Assembly (NCBI GenBank): GCA_035532035.1
Contig: DATKRS010000009.1
Location: 47,376-111,375, forward strand
Length of the DNA: 64,000 nucleotides
From: Candidatus Dormiibacterota bacterium
GTDB taxonomy: Bacteria; Vulcanimicrobiota; Vulcanimicrobiia; Vulcanimicrobiales; Vulcanimicrobiaceae
Direction: 5' to 3'
Part shown: positions 53,153 to 58,825 of the stretch, in pieces
How positions within the stretch are numbered: position 1 is the stretch's first letter
Layout: the number at the start of each line of letters is the position of its first letter
Translations under genes and position numbers: made by a program
Notes under the pieces: generated by a model
What the model was told of the DNA's origin: nothing
Databases searched by the model: none
Seen by the model: only the letters and a program-made list of their open reading frames with translations

Positions 53153-53622
53153 GGCTTCGGCTTCTCCTCGGGATAGGTGTTGAGGAAGTTCAACGTCGAG
53201 TGCGCGACCAGCTTCCCTCCGCTTCGCACCTGCACTTCGCCGTAGCAAATGCGCCGTCCGGCGCGCAGGACCGTCGCCTCGGCGACGAGATCGTCCGGCG
53301 GGAGAGCCGGAGCCAGAAAGTTACACTGCAACGCAACCGTCGTCGTGTCTTGGTCCCGGCCGTAAATCGACGCCAGCGCGATGTAGAAGACCGTGTCGCA
53401 CAGACTCACGATCGCGCCGCCGTGGATCGCGCCCGTGCCGTTGGAGATTTCCGCGCGCCACGGCATGCGCATGACGGCCTTGCCGTGCTCGACGTGCTCG
53501 AGCTTGAGGTCGAGCAGCGCGACGAAGTGGCTCTTCTGCTTCTCCCATTGCCGCACCGCGTGGTCCCGGTCGATCTTCACCGCACGCGACCCTTCATCGC
53601 CGGGGCGCGAACTCATTGTCAT
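53149..53622 (-). CDS. Hotdog-fold thioesterase (PaaI-like)
   Basis: 157-residue acyl-CoA thioesterase-like protein. GTGAIHGGAIVSLCDTVFYIALASI is the family's helix with the HGG and catalytic Asp. TTTVALQCNFLAPALP and EATVLRAGRRICYGEVQV are the next strands. ATG at 53622 overlaps the SDR stop (ATGA); an ATG at 53616 is also possible. It hydrolyses an aryl- or acyl-CoA, and pairs with the SDR and the acyl-CoA dehydrogenase in a possible acyl-CoA turnover role. It overlaps gcvT by four bases, so it is in the same transcript. Confidence 0.87.
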   Translation of the reverse strand: MTMSSRPGDEGSRAVKIDRDHAVRQWEKQKSHFVALLDLKLEHVEHGKAVMRMPWRAEISNGTGAIHGGAIVSLCDTVFYIALASIYGRDQDTTTVALQCNFLAPALPPDDLVAEATVLRAGRRICYGEVQVRSGGKLVAHSTLNFLNTYPEEKPKP

Positions 53623-54389
53623 CTGAGGAAGTCGAGCGTCCCGCCGTGCAACCAATGCGCGCCGTCCACGCAGAGCGTCGCGCCGCTCACCCACGACGCC
53701 TCGTCCGAGCAGAGCCAGAGCGCCGCGCGCGCCACGTCCTCGGGGCTGCCGAGCCGCCCCAGCGGAATCTCCTTGCGCACCGCCTCGTCGACGCCGGCAC
53801 CCCAGAGATTTTTGTCCGTGCCCTCGGTGTGAATCGGCCCGGGAGCGATGGCATTCGCACGAATCCCGTAGCGCCCCCACTCCGCCGCGAGCGTCCGCGT
53901 CATCGCGAGAACGCCGGCTTTGGCGCTCGCCGAATGCAGCACGCCGGGTTCGCCGCTCCACGCATAGGTCGCGACGATGTTGAGAATCGCCCCACGGCTC
54001 GCGCGCAATGCATCGAAGGCGAAACGCGTGCAGTGGAACGTGCCGAGCAGAACGATGTCGACGACGCTCTTGAAGCCATTCGGCGACAGTTGCTCCGACG
54101 GCACGATGAAGTTTCCGGCCGCATTGTTCACGAGCACGTCTATGCTTCCGGTGCGTTCGACGATCTCGCCCGCGACCGCTTCCACCCGTTGCGCGTCGCG
54201 CACGTCGGCGCAAAGACCGAAGATGCTGCCGCTCGGCGCGAGCGCGGCCGTTTCGTCGAGCTTCTCTTGCCGTCGCCCGATCACGCAGACGCGCGCGCCT
54301 TCCGCCGCAAACGCCAGCGCCATCGCGCGGCCTAAGCCGCTTCCGCCGCCGGTTACGACGGCCGTTTTGTCGCGAAAGCGGTCGCTCAA
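53619..54389 (-). CDS. SDR-family oxidoreductase, 2,4-dienoyl-CoA-reductase-like
   Basis: 256-residue short-chain dehydrogenase. VVTGGGSGLGRAMALAFA is the NADP-binding motif, DVLVNNAAGNFIVPSE the NNAG block and VDGAHWLHGG the end. The usual YxxxK is not seen: the aligned segment is PGVLHSASAKAGVLAMTRTL, with the lysine but no tyrosine, as in 2,4-dienoyl-CoA reductases. Such enzymes reduce polyunsaturated acyl-CoA intermediates. The TTG start at 54389 overlaps the speE stop (TTGA). It lies between speE and the thioesterase. Confidence 0.87.
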   Translation of the reverse strand: MSDRFRDKTAVVTGGGSGLGRAMALAFAAEGARVCVIGRRQEKLDETAALAPSGSIFGLCADVRDAQRVEAVAGEIVERTGSIDVLVNNAAGNFIVPSEQLSPNGFKSVVDIVLLGTFHCTRFAFDALRASRGAILNIVATYAWSGEPGVLHSASAKAGVLAMTRTLAAEWGRYGIRANAIAPGPIHTEGTDKNLWGAGVDEAVRKEIPLGRLGSPEDVARAALWLCSDEASWVSGATLCVDGAHWLHGGTLDFLR

Positions 54390-55195
54390 AAAACGTCCCC
54401 TTCCTCGGCGAGCATCCGGCGTAGGTACAGCGGCAGCGAGAAAATCCGGCGATGCGTCTCGCCGTCGTAAAATAGGCTCGTGCCGTGCAGCTGGTCGCAA
54501 TACGCGTCCACGACGCGCGGATCGAGCCCTGCAACGTCGACCGCATCGCTGCAGGCGAGAAACGCCCAGTCCGTATCGAAGGCCGGGACGTGCGTGAAAT
54601 ACGACGCGACGAAACGAAAGTGCCGGCGCAGCGTTCGCGCCATCTTGCAGTGCAACGCGGCGTTGTGCACCGATCCCGTGGAGGCCTGTAGCGCGTAGAC
54701 GCCGCCCGGTGCGAGATGCGCTTTGATCGATGCGAAGACGCCGTCGTTGAAGAGCGGATGACTCGGCGAGTCTGCGAGCGGTTCGGTGAGATCGGAGAGA
54801 ATGGCACCGTACGTCTCGTTGTTTTCGGCGAGAAACGCCAGAGCGTCGCCTACGACCACGCGAGCTCGCGCATCGTCGAAGGCGCCCGCCGACCATTCCG
54901 GCAGGTACTGCTTGCACAGCTCGACGACCAGCCCGTCGATGTCGACCATCGTGCAGCGCTGCACGTCGTCGCGCCGGAGAACCTCGCGCAACGTCGCCCC
55001 CTCGCCGCCGCCCAAGATCAAGACGTCGGAGCGGTCTGCCGTGGCGGCCAGCGCCGGGTGGACGAGCGCCTCGTGATAAATCCGCTCGTCGCGCTGCGCG
55101 CTTTGCGTGTCGCCGTCAAGCACGAGCATCTTGCCGAAGACCGGCGTCTCGATGACGGCGACCTGCTGAAACTCCGAGCGCCCGCTATAGAGCAC
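54386..55195 (-). CDS. speE: Spermidine synthase, 5' end unclear
   Basis: Aminopropyltransferase that uses decarboxylated SAM to convert putrescine to spermidine. LYSGRSEFQQVAVIETPVFGKM, LVLDGDTQSAQRDERIYHEALVH, LILGGGEGATLREVLRR (SAM loop), VDIDGLVVELC and LSDLTEPLADSPSHPLF are family blocks. The first standard start codon in frame is GTG at 55195, giving 269 residues. Homology continues upstream: the frame reads KTEYWNWYVEQFAPTEQHHH, which matches the WYxE segment that opens typical SpeE proteins, but no ATG, GTG or TTG is found before the in-frame stop inside speD. A rare start codon, a frameshift from speD or a sequence error are the options. It ends overlapping the SDR gene. Confidence 0.9.
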   Translation of the reverse strand: MLYSGRSEFQQVAVIETPVFGKMLVLDGDTQSAQRDERIYHEALVHPALAATADRSDVLILGGGEGATLREVLRRDDVQRCTMVDIDGLVVELCKQYLPEWSAGAFDDARARVVVGDALAFLAENNETYGAILSDLTEPLADSPSHPLFNDGVFASIKAHLAPGGVYALQASTGSVHNAALHCKMARTLRRHFRFVASYFTHVPAFDTDWAFLACSDAVDVAGLDPRVVDAYCDQLHGTSLFYDGETHRRIFSLPLYLRRMLAEEGDVF

Positions 55196-55284
55196 GCGCT
55201 CGACGGCATGATGGTGCTGCTCCGTCGGCGCAAACTGCTCGACGTACCAGTTCCAGTACTCAGTCTTTGGCGAGGTCCGAGTCT

Positions 55285-55698
55285 CTAAGCGGAAAGGACG
55301 CGCGTGTCATGGTCGCGCGTGAGGACATGCGTGAAACGCCGGTCCGCCGATTGCAGCACACCGCGCTTGACCTCCGACGTAATCGTGCTCTGTGCGCGCA
55401 GCGCTTTGGCCGCGTGCTCGCAGGCAAGCCATGGGTCGGTATGATCGCCACAGGTATAGAAATCCATGGCCGCATAACCGAGCTCAGGCCACGTGTGAAT
55501 CGAAATGTGCGATTCCGCCAAAACCACGACGCCTGAAACGCCTTGAGGTTGAAAGCGGTGAAAAGCCACCTCCATGACGGTTGCGTTGGCGGCCTTCGCC
55601 GCGCCGATCATCATGTCGCGGACCGCGTCTACATCCGTGAGCACCTCCGGATCGCACCCCGACAGCTCACAGACGATATGGGTACCGAGTGCCTTCAA
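55285..55698 (-). CDS. speD: S-adenosylmethionine decarboxylase proenzyme (bacterial class 1B)
   Basis: 137-residue proenzyme that cleaves itself and uses the resulting pyruvoyl group to decarboxylate SAM. VLAESHISIHTWPELGYAAMD has the Glu-Ser cleavage pair; HVVCELSGC-like (HIVCELSGCDPE) opens the protein, and FYTCGDHTDPWLACEHAAKAL contains the catalytic Cys. The start TTG at 55698 has AGGAG ten bases upstream. It is preceded by a strong promoter and a ~195-nt structured leader. It is followed by speE in the next frame. Confidence 0.95.
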   Translation of the reverse strand: MKALGTHIVCELSGCDPEVLTDVDAVRDMMIGAAKAANATVMEVAFHRFQPQGVSGVVVLAESHISIHTWPELGYAAMDFYTCGDHTDPWLACEHAAKALRAQSTITSEVKRGVLQSADRRFTHVLTRDHDTRVLSA

Positions 55699-55892
55699 TT
55701 TATGGTTTCTCCTCGTGCCCCTTCGGGGGATCCCACCTCCGGACTTCGTCGGCTGGCGCCTGCGGTGCAGTCACGTCCCCGACCTATCGACGAGCTCTTG
55801 CCGGCGCGTTCCGGTGCACGGGCGACTCGTCGCGATGGCGCGAAAGGGCGCACCTTCCCCAAGACCGTTCGACCCACGGTTCCCCGCAGGTT
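55699..55892 (-). promoter_or_regulatory. Long structured 5' leader of speD
   Basis: About 195 nt of non-coding sequence lie between the promoter and the speD start; this is also the only gene-free stretch over 300 bases (55699-56026). It is GC-rich with many possible stems, including CCCC-CGAA-GGGG near 55720-55731 directly before the AGGAG, and GGGATCCC. I do not match it to a known riboswitch class. An attenuator or SAM/polyamine-responsive element is possible, not shown. Confidence 0.4.
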
Positions 55893-55899
55893 CCGCGCA

Positions 55900-55928
55900 A
55901 TCATACCCCCCTGCGCCACCCGTGTAAA
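55900..55928 (-). promoter_or_regulatory. Promoter of speD-speE
   Basis: TTTACA (55928-55923) and TATGAT (55905-55900) on the minus strand are 17 bases apart and both close to consensus. Transcription should begin near 55893. Confidence 0.7.
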
Positions 55929-55969
55929 GGGTTCGCGCAGGCAGGCTGCTGCCGTGGTGGGCCATCGGA

Positions 55970-55997
55970 CGAAAATCGGACGTCCGCTCGCTAGGAT
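55970..55997 (+). promoter_or_regulatory. CGAAAA / TAGGAT promoter-like motif, copy 1
   Basis: CGAAAA and TAGGAT separated by 16 bases, with a CGGAC between them, 29 bases before the start of the small secreted-protein gene. The same pair recurs before both NHL lipoprotein genes. It could be an alternative-sigma-factor promoter or a sequence copied during the local duplication. Confidence 0.35.
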
Positions 55998-56026
55998 GAT
56001 CTCACCTTTCCACAAGGACGGCCAGC

Positions 56027-56407
56027 ATGAAATCCTACTTCCGTTTCGCGGTGCTGCTCGGGATCGCGGCCTCGGGCCTCTTCGTCAAGGCGCCCGCAAC
56101 TGCCGCGCCCGTACTCTCCGGGCAGTGGACCTGTCTCGCGTACGGCGCGCAAGTCAACTGGTTTCAGAACATCCTGTTCCATCCCGACGGAACGTACGCC
56201 CTCGGCGACGCTCGCAAGCCATACGCGCCCGGACGCTATTCGATCGACTCACGCAACATCGTCCACTTCCTTGGCGGCGGTGACGACGAGTTTCTAGGGC
56301 TCTACAAAGGCGGTGCCGTCTATCTGAAGTCCAGAACCGATTCGGGACCGTTTGAAAAGCGCGGCTTCAACGTCACCTTCAAGTGCGGGCGCAACGGCAG
56401 GCAGTAA
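56027..56407 (+). CDS. Small secreted protein of unknown function
   Basis: 126-residue protein. The signal peptide MKSYFRFAVLLGIAASGLFV... ends near ATAA. The mature part (VLSGQWTCLAYGAQVNWFQN, FHPDGTYALGDARKPYAPG, YSIDSRNIVHFLGG, SRTDSGPFEKRGFNVTFKCG) is all-beta in character with two cysteines that could pair. A lipocalin-like stress protein is conceivable but I cannot assign a family. AAGGA lies nine bases before the ATG. The last part of the gene and the following 90 bases are repeated downstream as a broken copy. Confidence 0.7.
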   Translation: MKSYFRFAVLLGIAASGLFVKAPATAAPVLSGQWTCLAYGAQVNWFQNILFHPDGTYALGDARKPYAPGRYSIDSRNIVHFLGGGDDEFLGLYKGGAVYLKSRTDSGPFEKRGFNVTFKCGRNGRQ

Positions 56408-56470
56408 AAGCGGATCGCGCTCCGCGTTGGGCTTTCGCCGTCATGACGGCCGCAAGACGAAAACCGAACG
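56341..56470 (+). repeat. Direct repeat copy A (end of secreted-protein gene plus downstream region)
   Basis: About 130 bp closely similar to 57470-57600. It covers the last 20 codons of the secreted-protein gene and the downstream stretch with the perfect palindrome GCCGTCATGACGGC (56437-56450). Confidence 0.85.
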
Positions 56471-56486
56471 CATGCCAGCGTAGGAT
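56458..56486 (+). promoter_or_regulatory. CGAAAA / TAGGAT promoter-like motif, copy 2
   Basis: CGAAAA and TAGGAT separated by 17 bases, 46 bases before the start of the first NHL lipoprotein gene. Confidence 0.35.
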
Positions 56487-56532
56487 CACGCCAGCCAACT
56501 CTCGCCGCCGACGCTTCATAAGGACTCATATT

Positions 56533-57465
56533 ATGAAACTCTACCTTCGCCTCACCGCGCTCCTCGGATTGACGGCCGTATCCCTTGCCGCATTCGTGGG
56601 CTGCGGTCCGGAAGCCGGGATAGGCGGCGCTCTATCCTTGCTCACCGAGTGCTCCCTCCTTCCGGTCCGATGCCCGTATCCGGTGCTTTACGTCGCGAAC
56701 TACTCCGCAAACAACGTCGCGAGATACAACGAGCCCTACCACACGGGTAGCGGGCCGGCTGACACCTACGCGGATGTCTCGCCCGTCGGCATCGCGGTGA
56801 ATGACAAGTTTCTGGTAACGGATCGAACCGACGGCAGCGTCACCGTGTTCCAGTTTCCGGTACTTAAGGGAGCCACGCCGAGCGCACACTTTGGGACCTC
56901 CGCGGGCGGCTTCATGGCGTTCGACCCGCAAGGCAACCTCTGGGCAACCTCGCAGAATGCCGTCGTCGTCGAATACGTGCCGCCGTTTACCAACAGTAGC
57001 ACCGAGTCCAATGGCCTAACCGACGGCATCACCGATTCGTACGGCATCGCCTTCGACTCGAGCGGCAACGTGTACATCTCCAATGCCGACAGCAGCGGAA
57101 CGGTCGTGATGTACGCGCCGCCGTACAGCACGCTCGGCACGACGATCACGGTTCCCGAAGCCAACCCAAAACTCCACGGACTTGCGGTGGACGGTTCTCA
57201 ACTGCTCGTCGCCGATACGGCCAACAACGAAATCCTCGTCTACAATCTGCCGCTGAGCGGCAACACCCCGGTCGTGACGTTTAGTGTGACGGCGGCGCTC
57301 GGATTGGCAGTCGACTACAATAACGTCCTATACGTTAGCGAGCAGGGCAACAACAAAATCGACCTGTTCGTTCCGCCGTTCTCGAACGGGATGAGCCCTT
57401 CGGGCACGCTCACCAACGGACTTGACGGCGCCTTCGGTCTCGCCGTCGCGCCACACCACACATGA
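56533..57465 (+). CDS. NHL-repeat beta-propeller lipoprotein (copy 1)
   Basis: 310-residue lipoprotein. The signal peptide ends at lipobox AAFVGC. The mature part opens with a Cys pair (LLTECSLLPVRCPYPVLYVANYS) and repeats a strand motif of the type YGIAFDSSGNVYISNADSSG about six times (NNVARYNEPYHTG, LVTDRTDGSVTVF, LWATSQNAVVVEYVPPF, LLVADTANNEILVYNLPL, LYVSEQGNNKIDLFVPPF), which is the NHL/SMP-30 six-bladed propeller pattern. No catalytic metal site is evident. It probably binds or scaffolds something at the membrane surface. AAGGA is before the ATG. It is a tandem paralogue of the next gene. Confidence 0.82.
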   Translation: MKLYLRLTALLGLTAVSLAAFVGCGPEAGIGGALSLLTECSLLPVRCPYPVLYVANYSANNVARYNEPYHTGSGPADTYADVSPVGIAVNDKFLVTDRTDGSVTVFQFPVLKGATPSAHFGTSAGGFMAFDPQGNLWATSQNAVVVEYVPPFTNSSTESNGLTDGITDSYGIAFDSSGNVYISNADSSGTVVMYAPPYSTLGTTITVPEANPKLHGLAVDGSQLLVADTANNEILVYNLPLSGNTPVVTFSVTAALGLAVDYNNVLYVSEQGNNKIDLFVPPFSNGMSPSGTLTNGLDGAFGLAVAPHHT

Positions 57466-57469
57466 CAAG

Positions 57470-57534
57470 TTCGGGGCCGTTCGAAAAAGCGCGGCTTCAA
57501 CGTCACCTTCAAGTGCGGGCGCAACAGCAGGTAG
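57470..57534 (+). pseudogene. Remnant of a second secreted-protein gene
   Basis: The sequence corresponds to the last ~20 codons of the gene at 56027. One extra A (GAAAAAG versus GAAAAG) shifts the frame, after which RGFNVTFKCGRN and a stop are readable. The rest of this copy, including its start, is missing. It shows that the unit secreted protein plus NHL lipoprotein was duplicated and that one secreted-protein copy was deleted. Confidence 0.75.
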
Positions 57535-57600
57535 GAGAAGCGGACCGCGCTCCGCGTTGGGCTTTCGCCGTCATGACGGCCGCCGGGCGAAAAAACGGAC
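57470..57600 (+). repeat. Direct repeat copy B
   Basis: About 130 bp closely similar to 56341-56470, including the palindrome GCCGTCATGACGGC at 57567-57580. It includes the gene remnant and leads into the promoter region of the second NHL lipoprotein. Confidence 0.85.
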
Positions 57601-57617
57601 ACTTCATCTCGTAGGAT
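57588..57617 (+). promoter_or_regulatory. CGAAAA / TAGGAT promoter-like motif, copy 3
   Basis: CGAAAA and TAGGAT separated by 18 bases, 28 bases before the start of the second NHL lipoprotein gene; the following TTTCCACAAGG is shared with the region before the gene at 56027. Confidence 0.35.
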
Positions 57618-57645
57618 GGTTTCAACTTTCCACAAGGGGTTCATC

Positions 57646-58548
57646 ATGAAATTTGACCTTCGTATCGCTGCCCTCTGCGCAATGGCGGCAACCGGTCTCG
57701 TCGTGCTCAGCGCCTGCAAAGGCCCAATTACCAGTGCGGCGCAAATCGGCCATTTTTGTCCACCCACGCCGATCTTCTGCCGCCTATTCGTTGCGAACTA
57801 TTCTGGAAACGACGTGGCCGCATATGACACGGATTTGAGCAATCCGAGGCCGGGAATCGTGACTACCGATGCGGCGCCCGTCGGCATCGCCGCGAACAAC
57901 AAGTACGTCGTGACTGATCGAGTCACGGGCAGCGTTACTGCGTTTGCCTGGCCACTAACCAACACGAGTACGCCGGTCGCGACTTTTGGAACTTCGGCAG
58001 GCGGCTTCATGGCGTTCGATCCGAACGGCAACCTCTGGGCAACATCGCAGAACGCCGTCGTCGTCGAGTACGTGCCGCCGTTCACGAACAGCACCGTCGA
58101 ATCCAACGGTTTAACCGACGGCATCACCGATTCGTACGGAATCGCCTTCGACTCCGGCGGCGATATGTTCATATCAAACGCAGACAGCAGTGGAACGATC
58201 GTCATGTACCCTGCGCCGTACACGACCTTGGGCACGACGATCACGGTTCCCGACACGAACCCCGGATTGCACGGACTTGCCGTCTCAGGCTCCCAGCTTT
58301 TCGTGGCCGACACGAGAAACAACAGGATCCTGGTCTATAATCTGCCGCTGGGCGGCAACGTGCCGAGTGTGACCTTCACGACGACGGCACCACTGGGGTT
58401 GACGGTCGACACTCACGGCAACCTCTATATCACCGAACAGGGCCACGACAAGATCGACGTGTTCACGCCGCCGTTCTCGAACTCCAGCTCGCCCGCGCGA
58501 TCGATAACGAGCGGATTGAGCGGCGCCTTCGGCTTGAGCTTCTTTTAA
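57646..58548 (+). CDS. NHL-repeat beta-propeller lipoprotein (copy 2)
   Basis: 300-residue paralogue of the upstream NHL lipoprotein. Lipobox VVLSAC, then a Cys-rich start (GHFCPPTPIFCRLFVANYSG) and six propeller-type repeats such as LWATSQNAVVVEYVPPFTNS, YGIAFDSGGDMFISNADSSG, LHGLAVSGSQLFVADTRNNR and LYITEQGHDKIDVFTPPFSN. The middle of the protein is much more similar to copy 1 than the ends. ATG at 57646 has AAGGGG seven bases upstream. It is followed, 18 bases on, by a LuxR-type HTH gene, which may be co-transcribed. Confidence 0.82.
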   Translation: MKFDLRIAALCAMAATGLVVLSACKGPITSAAQIGHFCPPTPIFCRLFVANYSGNDVAAYDTDLSNPRPGIVTTDAAPVGIAANNKYVVTDRVTGSVTAFAWPLTNTSTPVATFGTSAGGFMAFDPNGNLWATSQNAVVVEYVPPFTNSTVESNGLTDGITDSYGIAFDSGGDMFISNADSSGTIVMYPAPYTTLGTTITVPDTNPGLHGLAVSGSQLFVADTRNNRILVYNLPLGGNVPSVTFTTTAPLGLTVDTHGNLYITEQGHDKIDVFTPPFSNSSSPARSITSGLSGAFGLSFF

Positions 58549-58566
58549 ACCCAAACCCTCTAAGTC

Positions 58567-58761
58567 ATGGACCTAACATCCGAGGAACGCGCGCTGGCAC
58601 GCATGGTTGCCGACGGCAAGTCAAATCGCGCCATCGCGGTCGCTCTTGGGGTAAGCCTGCGCACGGTTGAAAATCGCCTACAGGTTATCTTTGCAAAGCT
58701 CGACATTGAGTCGCGCGACGCGCTGGAAGCGATCGCTCTGGAGGAAAGCAAGTCAAGCTAG
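58567..58761 (+). CDS. Stand-alone LuxR-type helix-turn-helix protein
   Basis: 64-residue protein that is only a GerE/LuxR DNA-binding domain: LTSEERALARMVADGKSNRAIAVALGVSLRTVENRLQVIFAKLDI, in which the T-S-E-E start, the NRAIA helix and the TVENRLQVIFAKL recognition helix are at the normal spacings. There is no receiver or other sensor part. The end is acidic (SRDALEAIALEESKSS). It sits between the NHL lipoprotein and the large SARP regulator. It may act as a dimer by itself or with a partner lacking this domain. Confidence 0.8.
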   Translation: MDLTSEERALARMVADGKSNRAIAVALGVSLRTVENRLQVIFAKLDIESRDALEAIALEESKSS

Positions 58762-58825
58762 CGTCTGGGGGAAAACGGCTCGCGTCCAAGGTGCCGCCGC
58801 GGGTGCACAGCCAAGAAAACGACTC

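Noticed and set aside
52052..53248. Glycine riboswitch before gcvT
   Set aside because: The gcvT start overlaps the thioesterase gene by four bases; there is no non-coding space for a riboswitch.
55699..56026. SRP RNA, RNase P RNA or a SAM-I riboswitch in the gene-free stretch
   Set aside because: The diagnostic motifs of these RNAs were looked for and not found; only an unassigned leader can be supported.
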